Shown here: in pieces, positions 55,360-64,000 of the stretch | Layout: each line of letters begins with the position of its first letter | Position numbering within the stretch: the stretch's first letter is position 1 | Assembly: GCF_900101525.1 (NCBI RefSeq) | Contig: NZ_FMZD01000011.1 | Coordinates: 1 to 64,000 of the forward strand | Source of the DNA: Marinilactibacillus psychrotolerans | GTDB taxonomy: Bacteria; Bacillota; Bacilli; Lactobacillales; Carnobacteriaceae_A | Direction: 5' to 3' | DNA length: 64,000 nucleotides | Notes under the pieces: model-generated | What the model was told of the DNA's origin: nothing | The model's database searches: none | Seen by the model: only the letters and a program-made list of their open reading frames with translations | Position numbers and translations under genes: made by a program

Positions 55360-56772
55360 ATGAAAAATTATATTGCGGTAGATATCGGTGCTAGCAGCGG
55401 TCGATTACTTCATAGCAGGGTTGTTAATGGAAAGCTAGTAATCGAAGAGATCCATCGCTTTAAAAATGGATTCCAGAGAATTAATCATCATGATCGATGG
55501 AATATTGATGCATTAGTGCGTGAAATCTTTATCGGTCTGGAGAAAGCAAAAACTAAAGGGATTGATCAAACGTATTTGGGAATTGATACATGGGCTGTTG
55601 ATTATGTTCTGTTAAATGACAGTCAAGAGAAAATAGCAGACCCAATCAGTTATCGAGATAAAAGGACAAAAAATAAAATTGAACAGTTAACTAATCAGTT
55701 TTCCAAAGAATCAATCTATCATAAAACAGGTATTCAATTCTTAGAATTAAATACGCTTTATCAATTATTTGCTGAAGATAAATCAGTATTAAGAAAAGCA
55801 GATAAGCTTTTGTTTATTCCTGATTATATTGGATTTGTACTAACAGGTAATCAAGTAACTGAAATAACAAATGCTTCAACAACGCAAATGCTTAATTTGA
55901 GAAGTTCTTCATTTGATCCGGAATTATTAGATCTAGTGGAAGTGACACAAGACCTATTTGCACCATTAACTGATGCTGGAACATTTTTAGGTAAAATTCA
56001 AAATAAATGGTTTGAACAATATGATATTCCAGAAGTTGAAGTGATTACTGTGGCCTCTCATGATACTGCAAGTGCAGTAATTGGAGTCCCCGCTACTGCA
56101 TCAGATAGTTGGGCTTACCTTTCTAGTGGAACCTGGTCACTGATTGGAATTGAAACGACTAATCCGGTAAATACGTCAAAAGCTTTCTTGAATAATTTTA
56201 CGAATGAATGGGGCGCATATGGCACCTATCGTTTTCTTAAAAATATTATGGGACTTTGGATGGTCCAAGAAGTTAAAAGAGTGCAAAATCAAGAGCTTTC
56301 TTTTGCAGATATGGCCAAGGCTGCGGATCAGTATGAGTATTTCACTGCAATCATAGATGTCAACGATACTAGATTTATAAATCCGGCAAATATGATTGGA
56401 GAAATTCAACAAGCTTGTCGTGAAACTTTACAACCCGTTCCTGAAACAATTGGGGAAGTTGTTAACTGTATCTACTCTAGTTTAGCGAAAAGTTATCAGA
56501 AAGAGCTTAATCATATCGAAGATATTGCAAATAGGCATATAGACCAGCTTTACATTGTCGGTGGCGGATCAAATGTAGAAACATTAAACCAGTTGACTGC
56601 TGATTTAACAAAGAAAACTGTATATGCAGGTCCAAATGAAGCTACAGCCATAGGGAATATAATCGTACAAATGGTTACCACAAATGAACTAGCAGATATT
56701 GCTGAAGGCCGGAAGTTAATACAAAGATCTTTTGAAATTGAAAAATATGAACCTAATAATAGGATAGGATAG
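55360..56772 (+). CDS. rhaB: rhamnulokinase
   Basis: 470 aa FGGY-family sugar kinase. [61 protein letters not shown] and [18 protein letters not shown] are those of RhaB. It phosphorylates L-rhamnulose at O1. It follows dctM by 49 bases and precedes rhaA by 15, so transport and catabolism form one operon. Confidence 0.95.
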   Translation: MKNYIAVDIGASSGRLLHSRVVNGKLVIEEIHRFKNGFQRINHHDRWNIDALVREIFIGLEKAKTKGIDQTYLGIDTWAVDYVLLNDSQEKIADPISYRDKRTKNKIEQLTNQFSKESIYHKTGIQFLELNTLYQLFAEDKSVLRKADKLLFIPDYIGFVLTGNQVTEITNASTTQMLNLRSSSFDPELLDLVEVTQDLFAPLTDAGTFLGKIQNKWFEQYDIPEVEVITVASHDTASAVIGVPATASDSWAYLSSGTWSLIGIETTNPVNTSKAFLNNFTNEWGAYGTYRFLKNIMGLWMVQEVKRVQNQELSFADMAKAADQYEYFTAIIDVNDTRFINPANMIGEIQQACRETLQPVPETIGEVVNCIYSSLAKSYQKELNHIEDIANRHIDQLYIVGGGSNVETLNQLTADLTKKTVYAGPNEATAIGNIIVQMVTTNELADIAEGRKLIQRSFEIEKYEPNNRIG

Positions 56773-56787
56773 AGGAGCAGCACAAGT

Positions 56788-58053
56788 ATGAAACCAGAAG
56801 AAATCAAAAATAGATTTGAAGAAGCATGTAAACGCTACTCAGAAGTAGGAGTAGATGTGCAAAAAGCATTAGATACTTTGCAAAAAGTTAAAATTTCCAT
56901 GCATTGTTGGCAGGGAGATGATGTTATCGGATTTTTAAATCCGGATGGAGAACTTTCTGGTGGGATTATGTCTACGGGAGATTATCCAGGACGTGCTAGG
57001 ACTCCTGAAGAGTTAAGACGAGATTTAGACAAAGCTTTATCTTTGATTCCTGGTAAACATAAAGTCAATCTGCATGCGATGTATGTAGATACTGAAGAAC
57101 AGATAGACTTTGACGAAATAGAACCAAGACATTTCCAGAAGTGGATCGATTGGGCAAAAGAAAGAGAGTTAGGGCTAGATTTTAATCCAACTTTCTTTAA
57201 TCATAAAATGTTTAAAGATGGATATACATTAGCCCATCCAGATAAAACAGTTAGAGACTTTTGGATTGAACACGGAAAACGTTCTAGAAAAGTTGCGGAA
57301 TATATTGGGAAAGAATTAGGACAAAAAAGTTATAATAATTTTTGGATTCCAGATGGGATGAAAGATAATCCAATTGATCGCTTGTCTCCCAGAAAGAGAT
57401 TGATGGAGTCTTACGATGAAATTTTCAGTGAAAAAGTAAATCCAGATTATACTGAAGATACACTTGAATCTAAATTATTTGGTATAGGGGCAGAGGCGTA
57501 TACAGTTGGCTCTCATGAGTTTTATATGGGATATGGTATTTCTAGAAATAAAACTATTTTGATGGACGCTGGTCATTATCATCCAACAGAGATGATATCT
57601 AATAAGATCTCTGCGCTTGCATTATTCAGTGAAAGCTTGATGCTCCATGTAAGTAGACCGGTTCGTTGGGATAGCGATCATGTCATTATTATGGATGATG
57701 AGCTGCAGGAGATAATGAAAGAAATCGTTCGAAACGAGCTCTTGGAACGCACCGCAATTGGGCTAGATTTCTTTGATGCTACGATTAATCGGATAGCTGC
57801 TTGGGTAGTTGGCGTACGCAATGCTCAAAAAGCATTACTAAAAGCATTGTTAGATCCTGTCAATGAGCTTAAAAAAGCGGAACTTGATTTTGATTACACG
57901 AAGCGACTCGTTTATACAGAAGAGATGAAAGACTTACCATATAGTGATATCTGGAATTATTTCTGTTTAATAAATAATGTGCCAGTTGGACTTGCATGGT
58001 ATGAAGAAGTTAAAGAATATGAAAAAGATGTATTATTAAAACGTTCAAATTGA
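56788..58053 (+). CDS. rhaA: L-rhamnose isomerase
   Basis: 421 aa (E. coli 419). HCWQGDDVIGFL, YPGRARTPEELRRDL, LDFNPTFFNHKMFKDGYTLAHPD (shown in part), GMKDNPIDR, GAEAYTVGSHEFYMGYG and LMDAGHYHPTE contain the Mn/Zn ligands of the TIM barrel. It converts L-rhamnose to L-rhamnulose. AGAGGAGCAGCACAAGT site. Confidence 0.97.
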   Translation: MKPEEIKNRFEEACKRYSEVGVDVQKALDTLQKVKISMHCWQGDDVIGFLNPDGELSGGIMSTGDYPGRARTPEELRRDLDKALSLIPGKHKVNLHAMYVDTEEQIDFDEIEPRHFQKWIDWAKERELGLDFNPTFFNHKMFKDGYTLAHPDKTVRDFWIEHGKRSRKVAEYIGKELGQKSYNNFWIPDGMKDNPIDRLSPRKRLMESYDEIFSEKVNPDYTEDTLESKLFGIGAEAYTVGSHEFYMGYGISRNKTILMDAGHYHPTEMISNKISALALFSESLMLHVSRPVRWDSDHVIIMDDELQEIMKEIVRNELLERTAIGLDFFDATINRIAAWVVGVRNAQKALLKALLDPVNELKKAELDFDYTKRLVYTEEMKDLPYSDIWNYFCLINNVPVGLAWYEEVKEYEKDVLLKRSN

Positions 58054-58076
58054 GAAAGTAGAAGGAGAATGACCAA

Positions 58077-58895
58077 ATGAGTAAAAATATCTTAACGAGT
58101 CCATTTGTAACTGAAATGAGTGAGATCACCCAACTGATGTACCAGAGAAACTGGGACGAGAGAAATGGTGGAAATGTTACTTTACTTTTAGAAGAAGGAG
58201 AAGTAATAAAATATCTGGATATTAATAGAATTTTACGTACGATTCCGATAGATTTTGATGCTAAAGAATTAGCTGGTAAATACTTTTTGGTTACTGGATC
58301 TGGTAAATATTTCAAAAATGTACAAAAAGATCCTGCTAATAATATTGGACTAATCCGTGTACGTAATGATGGAAAAGCAGTTGAAGTACTATGGGGATAC
58401 GAAGATGGTTCTTTTCCGACGAGTGAGTTACCTAGTCACTTCCAGAGTCATATTGCTCGATTAAGTGTTGATCCGGACAATAGAGTCATTATGCATTGTC
58501 ATGCGACACATTTATTAGCAATGACCTTTACTCATTCTTTAGATGAGAGAGAATTAACACGTAAACTTTGGCAATTATGCACAGAGTGTCTCGTCGTCTT
58601 CCCTGAAGGTGTATCCACCATTCCTTGGATTGTTCCGGGTACAAATGAAATTGGAGAAGCTACTTCTGAAAAAATGAAAGAGACTAGATTAGTTGTATGG
58701 CCTTATCATGGTATTTATGGAGCAGGTAAAAATCTAGATGAAACATTTGGTTTAATTGAAACAGTAGAAAAAGCTGCAGAGGTTTATACTTATGTCCAAG
58801 CTCAAGGTGGAATGAAAGCTAAAATTAGTGATGAAGAGTTGAAAAAGTTAGCTGATAGGTTCGGTGTAAAACCAAGAGATGGCTATTTAGATTAA
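58077..58895 (+). CDS. rhaD: rhamnulose-1-phosphate aldolase
   Basis: 272 aa class II aldolase of the AraD/FucA type. ERNGGNVTLLL, FLVTGSGKYFKN, VIMHCHATHLLAMTF (zinc His pair) and WPYHGIYGAGKNLDETFGL (third His) are present. It splits L-rhamnulose 1-phosphate into DHAP and L-lactaldehyde; the latter is reduced by FucO. Confidence 0.96.
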   Translation: MSKNILTSPFVTEMSEITQLMYQRNWDERNGGNVTLLLEEGEVIKYLDINRILRTIPIDFDAKELAGKYFLVTGSGKYFKNVQKDPANNIGLIRVRNDGKAVEVLWGYEDGSFPTSELPSHFQSHIARLSVDPDNRVIMHCHATHLLAMTFTHSLDERELTRKLWQLCTECLVVFPEGVSTIPWIVPGTNEIGEATSEKMKETRLVVWPYHGIYGAGKNLDETFGLIETVEKAAEVYTYVQAQGGMKAKISDEELKKLADRFGVKPRDGYLD

Positions 58896-58923
58896 TAGGT
58901 TGTAACGAAAGTGAGTGGGTACA

Positions 58924-59238
58924 TTGATCAAAAAAGCTATACGAATGAAAGTCTACCCAGATAAACATGAAGAGTATAAAAAGAGACATGACGAGTTGTG
59001 GCCAGAATTAAAAAAAGAATTGAAACAACATGGATGCCTGAGTTATACGATTTGGTTGGACGAAGAGACCAACTTCTTATTTGGTTATCTAGAAATAGAA
59101 GATGAAAGTAAATGGGAAAAACTACCAGCAACAGAAATTAATAAAAAATGGTGGGACTATATGAAAGACATTATGGAAACAAACGAAGACCATTCTCCTA
59201 CCACAAGTAACTTAAAAAATGTATTTGACTTAAATTAA
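58924..59238 (+). CDS. rhaM: L-rhamnose mutarotase
   Basis: 104 aa from TTG 58924, giving MIKKAIRMKVYPD, the same start and length as E. coli RhaM; a GTG at 58915 would add three residues. HEEYKKRHDELWPEL (catalytic His), YTIWLDEETNFLFGYLEIE and KWWDYMKDIM are conserved. It interconverts alpha and beta anomers of L-rhamnose. Last gene of the operon. Confidence 0.95.
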   Translation: MIKKAIRMKVYPDKHEEYKKRHDELWPELKKELKQHGCLSYTIWLDEETNFLFGYLEIEDESKWEKLPATEINKKWWDYMKDIMETNEDHSPTTSNLKNVFDLN

Positions 59239-59265
59239 ATAGATAACATTAAAGTGGAGAACCAA

Positions 59266-59820
59266 ATGAATTTAAACCTAAATTTGTAGGAATTTTATAT
59301 TGATAGACCATTCGTTGATACAACGAATCATGAAAAATTTAACATTCAAATATTTCAACATCTAAAGTGATAAAAGGGTCTTCTAAAGCGCTGGAAAGCA
59401 GTCTTGAAAAAGTTCTCGATCTAATTATACTCAAAGAATTTTGGAAAAAATCCCTCTTCTGAAAGAGCGGTATATATCTGAAATTACTGATCCCATTCTA
59501 TAGGCTAAAGAAGAGCTTGCAAAAAGTATTTCTGCTGAACTGAGCAAAAGTAACGTAAAAGAAATCGTTGAAGTAGGAACAAAAGCTGAGTATTTCAAGA
59601 TTATGTTGTATAGTGAGAACGTTTGCCGGAGAAGTTTATTAGTAATATAGATGCTGGAGAAGTAGATGTAAATTGAGAACTTAAGTCCATCCAAGGATTT
59701 AGCTTCCATGTTGAATTAAAAAAATCAACTAAAGGTAGAACAAAAAATAGCATCATTTAGAAGAATTCTTAACTACAACAGTGGCAGATATTGAATACAA
59801 TAAAAAACTCTAAATATATT
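59266..59820 (+). pseudogene. degenerate coding region, unidentified
   Basis: Starts with GTGGAGAACCAA-ATG, but the frame closes after seven codons. Protein-like pieces continue in changing frames with several stops: RPFVDTTNHEKFNIQIFQHL, then YISEITDPIL, a stop, then AKEELAKSISAELSKSNVKE and IVEVGTKAEYFKIM. Codon use in these pieces is like that of normal genes, so this is a decayed gene. I could not identify the family. Confidence 0.5.
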
Positions 59821-59824
59821 TTAT

Positions 59825-59863
59825 AAAAACTCGATCTCATAATATTGAGATTGAGTTTTTATT
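59825..59863. terminator. Terminator between the decayed gene and araC
   Basis: AAAAACTCGATCTCA pairs with TGAGATTGAGTTTTT (one mismatch) around TAATAT; further T follow. Confidence 0.85.
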
Positions 59864-59894
59864 TTTAACTTAATAAATACAAAATTTAGTTTTT

Positions 59895-60692
59895 CTAGAT
59901 TATTTCAATTGTACTTTGATAATGAGAGGGCGTTAAGCCAGTTACTTTCTTGAACTGTCTATAAAAATGAACTTCTGAAGTATAGCCGCACAAGTCAGCA
60001 ATTTCAAAATTGGGTAGATCAGTTATAGAGAGTAAATGTTTAGCATATTCAATTTTTAACCTGATTACGTCTTTTTGAAAAGAGACACCAAATAAGTCTT
60101 TATATAAATGCTGAAAATAGGAAACACTTATGTTCATTTCATTGGCAATTTTTTCTACGGAATACTGTTCTTTTGGATAGGACTGTACTTGTAGTCTCAA
60201 GTCTCTCAATTTTCTATTATGAGGACTATACTTTTGCAATAAAACTGTTTTCTTTTCACACACTGCTACGTTATTTAACATGATTTGAATAATCAATGAA
60301 AGATTTTCATCTTTAACTTCATCAGCTATGTAAACTGATTCCCAAACAAGCTCTTGCATAAGTAAATGAATATTTGTCTGTTCTGCAATAGGTAGAAAGT
60401 GGTTAGTTGATAACTTTTTCTTTTGAAAAAACAAAGAATCTTCACACTTAAAATGGAACCAGTCATCAATGTAATGTCCATCTGGGTTGTGATAATAATA
60501 GGGGGTGAATGGTTCTATTATGACGATTGAATTCGGTTCGACAATACTTTCTTGTCCATTGAGTTTAAAGAGAGCAGGAGATTTTATGGATAAAAAAACA
60601 TAGTTAGGTACTCCATAGGGACGAATCATTTCAAAACCCTCAGGATGCCTTACATTTAAACCACCAAATAAAAAAGTAAATTCGTGAGTCAA
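59895..60692 (-). CDS. AraC-family transcriptional regulator
   Basis: 265 aa, start TTG 60692 after AAGGAG. N-terminal cupin-like part (NSIVIIEPFTPYYYHNPDGHYIDDWFHF, in part) and C-terminal double HTH (VEKIANEMNISVSYFQHLYKDLFG and DLCGYTSEVHFYRQFKKVTG, in part). It is divergent from the sugar ABC transporter genes and probably activates them. Regulators of this short type often sit beside oligosaccharide ABC systems. Confidence 0.88.
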   Translation of the reverse strand: MTHEFTFLFGGLNVRHPEGFEMIRPYGVPNYVFLSIKSPALFKLNGQESIVEPNSIVIIEPFTPYYYHNPDGHYIDDWFHFKCEDSLFFQKKKLSTNHFLPIAEQTNIHLLMQELVWESVYIADEVKDENLSLIIQIMLNNVAVCEKKTVLLQKYSPHNRKLRDLRLQVQSYPKEQYSVEKIANEMNISVSYFQHLYKDLFGVSFQKDVIRLKIEYAKHLLSITDLPNFEIADLCGYTSEVHFYRQFKKVTGLTPSHYQSTIEII

Positions 60693-60785
60693 ACGATTGT
60701 CACTCCTTATTAAATATTAATTATTTTCAAAACCTATATAAAATTTTTATAACTGAAAAAGTTAGTATTAAACAGATTACGATAT

Positions 60786-60798
60786 TGTAGCGCTTACA
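60786..60798. promoter_or_regulatory. cre-like element upstream of the sugar ABC operon
   Basis: TTGTAGCGCTTACA contains the right half (GCGCTTACA) of a CcpA site but lacks one base of the left half (TGTAAGCGCTTACA). It may be a weak cre or an operator half. Confidence 0.4.
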
Positions 60799-60948
60799 TT
60801 TGTATTATATCATATTGTTAACAGTTAATTAACTTTATTTACCGATTTATTCATCTCTTGCAGGGGTAATATCACAATGAGTTGTTTCATGAAAAATATC
60901 ATTATGTATACGTTCTCTTAATAAAATTTAAATTTTTGGAGGAAGAAA

Positions 60949-62241
60949 ATGAATAATAAAAAAAGATTTTTAGCTGGAGTAGGCTTACTTTCGGCTGGCC
61001 TGATGCTTGGTGCTTGTGGAAATGGTGGTAGTGATGATGCAGAGGCTGATGGAAATGTAACTTTGACTTGGTCACTGTGGGATACTGAATCCACTGTATA
61101 CTATGAGCCGCTAGTTGAGGCGTTTGAAGCAGAGCATGATGGTGTAACGGTTGAGTTACTTGATTTAGGATCAACAGACTATCAAACAGTACTTGGAACT
61201 CAGCTATCTGGTGGAGATAATAAGATTGATATAGTAACAGTAAAAGACATACCCGGGTACTCTTCCCTGACAAACCGGAATTTGTTAGAACCTTTAAGTG
61301 AAAGAGCTCAGGACGTCGATTTAGACCAATATGCTGGAACAGTAGAGCAGATTACAATTGACGATGAATTTTATGCGGTTCCTATGCGAAATGACTTTTA
61401 TGTTCTTTACTACAATAAGTCAATTTTTGATGATGCTGGAGTAGAGTATCCACAAAATGGAATGACTTATGAAGATTATGATCAATTGATGCGTGATGTA
61501 TCTGAAAAAGCAACAGAAAGTCGCGGAGAAAAAATATATGGAGGACATTACCACGTTTGGCGGAGTCAGGTTCAATTATATGGAATACTGGATGGTGAGA
61601 ATACATTAGTATCAGAAGACTACTCATTTTTAGATCCTATTTATGAAATGGCTGTTTCTCAGCAAGAAGATGAGATCGTACAAGATTATGCATCTTTGAA
61701 AACATCTAACCTACATTATTCAGCTGCCTTTTATCAAGACAATGTAGCCACAATGTTGATGGGAACTTGGTTTATTCCTACTTTGCAAGAAGCAATATCA
61801 TCTGGAGAAAGTCAAGAATTTGATTGGGGTATTGCAAAAATGCCGATAATAGATGGAGCTGAAGAAGGTTCAACTGGCGGCACGATGACATCTCTTGGAG
61901 TCAGTTCTAATTCCCAAAATAAAGATTTAGCGTATGAATTCGTGGAGTTTGTAACTGGAGAAGAAGGGGCTCAGGTTATTGCTGACACTGGAACAATACC
62001 AGCTATACAATCTGATGAAGTTATAAATAAAATCACTTCGATTGAAGGGTTCCCGGAAGATGAGCAAAGTAAAGAAGCTTTAGAGACTACAAACGTATAC
62101 TTGGAATTGCCTTTAGATGAAAATGCTTCAGAGGTAGAAACTATTCTAAACGAAAGTCATGACAATATCATGACTTATAGTACAGAAATTTCAGATGGTT
62201 TAAAGAACGCTTCTGAACAAGTCAGTGCTTTAAAAGAATAA
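60949..62241 (+). CDS. sugar ABC transporter substrate-binding lipoprotein
   Basis: 430 aa. Signal peptide and lipobox LMLGAC, then an SBP family 1 fold: VTLTWSLWDTES, VELLDLGSTDYQTVLGTQLSGG, DIVTVKDIPGY, FYVLYYNKSIFDDAG, MGTWFIP and TSLGVSSNSQNKDLAYEFVEF. It binds oligosaccharides. By position next to the rhamnose/pectin genes, rhamnogalacturonan or pectin oligosaccharides are likely ligands. TTTGGAGGAAGAAA site. Confidence 0.93.
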   Translation: MNNKKRFLAGVGLLSAGLMLGACGNGGSDDAEADGNVTLTWSLWDTESTVYYEPLVEAFEAEHDGVTVELLDLGSTDYQTVLGTQLSGGDNKIDIVTVKDIPGYSSLTNRNLLEPLSERAQDVDLDQYAGTVEQITIDDEFYAVPMRNDFYVLYYNKSIFDDAGVEYPQNGMTYEDYDQLMRDVSEKATESRGEKIYGGHYHVWRSQVQLYGILDGENTLVSEDYSFLDPIYEMAVSQQEDEIVQDYASLKTSNLHYSAAFYQDNVATMLMGTWFIPTLQEAISSGESQEFDWGIAKMPIIDGAEEGSTGGTMTSLGVSSNSQNKDLAYEFVEFVTGEEGAQVIADTGTIPAIQSDEVINKITSIEGFPEDEQSKEALETTNVYLELPLDENASEVETILNESHDNIMTYSTEISDGLKNASEQVSALKE

Positions 62242-62251
62242 TTCAAAAATA

Positions 62252-62275
62252 GGGAGGATTTAATTCCTCCTTTTA
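62252..62275 (+). terminator. Hairpin between binding-protein and permease genes
   Basis: GGAGGA (62253-62258) pairs with TCCTCC (62265-62270), loop TTTAAT, then TTTT. It may be an attenuator that keeps the binding protein in excess over the permeases, or a 3'-end stabiliser. Confidence 0.55.
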
Positions 62276-62307
62276 CATATTGTTTAAAAAAAGATTGGAG
62301 TTGTAAA

Positions 62308-63213
62308 ATGGAAACACAAATGAAGAGAGATTCGCTGAAAAAGAGAAAACTAAAGGAAAGGTTAACTGCTTATTCATTTATTGCACCAAATTTTATAGGA
62401 TTTGCAATCTTTACATTAGGTCCAATTTTTTTTGCGATTATGCTAGCTTTTCATCAATGGGATGGTAGTAACGATATGACCTTCATTGGTTTAGATAATT
62501 TCAGAGAGATGTTCGGTGATGATCGAGTTAAGGATGCATTATGGAACACAATAGTCTATGTTCTGGCAACTGTACCATTGACCTTGGCTTGTGCATTGTT
62601 TTTAGCAACTTTACTAAATAGTAAAATTAAAGGACGAAACATTTTTAGAACAATTGCTTTCTTTCCTTATGTGGCTTCTCTAGTAGCAGTAGCTGCAGTT
62701 TGGAACATGATTTTTCATCCAGTGAATGGACCAATCAATGAGATATTACGTATGATTGGAATTTTAGATCCACCTCGTTGGGCTGCAGATAGTGAATGGG
62801 CAATGTTCACTTTGGTACTATTCAGTGTCTGGAAACAAATGGGATACTACATGGTTATTTTCCTTGCTGGACTACAAGGGGTTTCAGAAGAATTGTATGA
62901 AGCAGCAAATTTAGATGGAGCGGGTAGATGGGGAAAATTCTGGCATGTGACTTTACCCCAGCTTCGTCCAGTAACATTCTTTGTGCTAATGATTTTAACC
63001 ATTAACAGTTTTAAAGTATATGATTTCGTTTATATGATTACACAAGCTGGACCAGGAACATCGACGTTAGTATTGGTCTATGAAATCTATAATACAGCTT
63101 TCTTAAATTGGAATTTAGGATATTCAAGTGCTATCTCAATGTTATTACTTGGACTTGTATTAATTGTAACTTTAGTGCAGTTTTTAGGTGAGAAGAAATT
63201 TACAAACCAATAG
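62308..63213 (+). CDS. sugar ABC transporter permease (MalF type)
   Basis: 301 aa, six membrane helices. AYSFIAPNFIGFAIFTLGPI is the usual N-terminus of CUT1 permeases; the EAA loop reads EELYEAANLDGAGRWGKFWH and continues to LPQLRP. It forms the channel with the permease encoded next. The ATPase (MsmX type) is commonly encoded elsewhere in Firmicutes; none is seen here. TTGGAGTTGTAAA site. Confidence 0.95.
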   Translation: METQMKRDSLKKRKLKERLTAYSFIAPNFIGFAIFTLGPIFFAIMLAFHQWDGSNDMTFIGLDNFREMFGDDRVKDALWNTIVYVLATVPLTLACALFLATLLNSKIKGRNIFRTIAFFPYVASLVAVAAVWNMIFHPVNGPINEILRMIGILDPPRWAADSEWAMFTLVLFSVWKQMGYYMVIFLAGLQGVSEELYEAANLDGAGRWGKFWHVTLPQLRPVTFFVLMILTINSFKVYDFVYMITQAGPGTSTLVLVYEIYNTAFLNWNLGYSSAISMLLLGLVLIVTLVQFLGEKKFTNQ

Positions 63214-63228
63214 AAGGAGTCAGAATAA

Positions 63229-64000
63229 ATGAAATCAAATAAGGTAGTATCAAAATTTTTTATCTATATTCTTTTGATTGCGGTAACAATTACGATGATT
63301 TTTCCATTTCTGTGGATGTTATCGTCTTCTATAAAATTTGATAGAGATATCTTCATTTTTCCCATTCAGTGGATACCAGATCAACCTGTTTGGAGTAACT
63401 TTATAGATATATGGACGAGGATACCATTAGCTACATTTATTTATAATACTGCTAAGATTACGCTGATTGTTACTTTATTACAATTGACTACCAGCAGTTT
63501 CGCTGCCTATGCGTTCTCAAAGTTGGAATTTAAGGGAAGAAACCTTCTTTTCGTAGCTTATATAGCAACGATTGCTGTACCATGGCAGGCATATATGGTT
63601 CCTCAATTCATAATGATGCGTTCACTTGGGTTAAATAATACCCATCTAGCTATCATATTACTTCAAGCCTTCTCAGCATTTGGTGTTTTTATGATGAGAC
63701 AGTTTTATCAAGGAATACCTGATTCGTTGATTGAGGCGGCCAGAATGGATGGAATGAATGATTACCAGATTTATTATCGTATAATGCTGCCATTATCAAA
63801 ACCAGCATTAAGTACATTAACAATCTTTACTTTTGTAAACACATGGAATGATTTCTTAGGTCCGTTACTTTATTTAACAAGAGATGAATTGAAAACGATT
63901 CAAATTGGTTTACGAATGTTTATCACGCAATATTCAGCAGAGTATGGATTGATTATGGCTGCATCGGTTGTTGTTTTGATTCCTGTACTGGTTGTTTTCT
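63229..64000 (+). CDS. sugar ABC transporter permease (MalG type), 3' end missing
   Basis: Starts at ATG 63229 after GAAGGAGTCAGAATAA, 15 bases behind the first permease, and stays open to the edge of the window (257 codons). MIFPFLWMLSSSIKFDRDIF, FAAYAFSKLEFKGRN, VPWQAYMVPQFIMMRSLGL and the EAA loop SLIEAARMDGMNDYQIYYRI are typical of CUT1 MalG-type permeases. About 15-20 residues are missing. Confidence 0.95.
   Translation, partial: MKSNKVVSKFFIYILLIAVTITMIFPFLWMLSSSIKFDRDIFIFPIQWIPDQPVWSNFIDIWTRIPLATFIYNTAKITLIVTLLQLTTSSFAAYAFSKLEFKGRNLLFVAYIATIAVPWQAYMVPQFIMMRSLGLNNTHLAIILLQAFSAFGVFMMRQFYQGIPDSLIEAARMDGMNDYQIYYRIMLPLSKPALSTLTIFTFVNTWNDFLGPLLYLTRDELKTIQIGLRMFITQYSAEYGLIMAASVVVLIPVLVVF

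Noticed and set aside
60902..61273. 123-aa ORF on the minus strand opposite the sugar-binding protein
   Set aside because: It is antisense to a well-conserved gene, has biased composition (many His, Leu, Gln) and no ribosome site.

Overview
The window is AT-rich DNA (about one third G+C by eye) with strong AGGAGG-type ribosome binding sites, frequent GTG/TTG starts and short U-tailed terminators. A glycerol operon with an oxidase (GlpO) instead of a dehydrogenase, many PTS genes, an NADH-oxidase-like flavoprotein, a ComX-like sigma factor and a possible ComK all fit a member of the Lactobacillales. The Carnobacteriaceae are my best guess at family level; this is inference and no rRNA gene is present to settle it.

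Layout. 1-7 kb: the 3' end of a lactose/cellobiose-type EIIC, then a PRD regulator with a fructose-family PTS (separate EIIA, EIIB, EIIC), two different class II aldolases and a D-lyxose isomerase-like protein. 7-10.2 kb: a decayed accessory patch with remnants of two unrelated insertion sequences (IS30 and IS3 types), a frameshifted lipase with a helical C-terminus resembling reverse-order type VII secretion toxins, and a 5'-truncated DarT-like ADP-ribosyltransferase. 10.3-14.3 kb: a SEC-C protein, a CPA1 antiporter and a MazEF pair. 14.5-21 kb: a beta-glucoside / chito-oligosaccharide utilisation cluster (ChbG-like deacetylase, GntR regulator, GH4 enzyme, EIIC, DUF3284 protein, TIM-barrel protein). 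21.9-25 kb: three consecutive proteins with N-terminal zinc ribbons and membrane segments. 25.2-29.7 kb: 51-bp tandem repeats, a flavoprotein that lacks the redox cysteine of NADH oxidases and overlaps an Mga-like regulator, and a small scar that looks like a collapsed second copy of that pair.

29.7-34.5 kb: glpK-glpO-glpF and an orphan EIIB. 34.8-40.2 kb: a DUF6933-like protein, a CpsB-type phosphatase, a truncated nucleotidyltransferase, a ComX-like sigma factor followed by a cell-wall amidase gene interrupted by a stop codon, and a convergent ComK-like gene. 40.5-44.6 kb: an amino-acid ABC transporter without an ATPase gene, a small membrane protein, a sortase remnant and a GH1 phospho-beta-glucosidase.

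45-64 kb is a pectin / rhamnogalacturonan and L-rhamnose island: fucO; kduI-kduD; an IclR regulator; a sugar isomerase/epimerase plus GH105 unsaturated glycuronyl hydrolase; an AraC regulator; a TRAP transporter with rhaB-rhaA-rhaD-rhaM; a second AraC regulator; and a sugar ABC transporter whose last permease runs off the window. Together these can import unsaturated oligosaccharides, split off the unsaturated uronate (to KduI and KduD) and L-rhamnose (to RhaM, RhaA, RhaB and RhaD), and reduce the resulting L-lactaldehyde to 1,2-propanediol with FucO. Four TTTC-N7-GAAA palindromes (plus one N6 variant) flank the kdu, iclR and GH105 promoters and define a compact predicted IclR/KdgR-like regulon.

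I see no tRNA, rRNA, CRISPR array or intact mobile element. Broken genes are frequent (IS pieces, lipase toxin, DarT-like gene, amidase, sortase, an unidentified gene near 59.5 kb).
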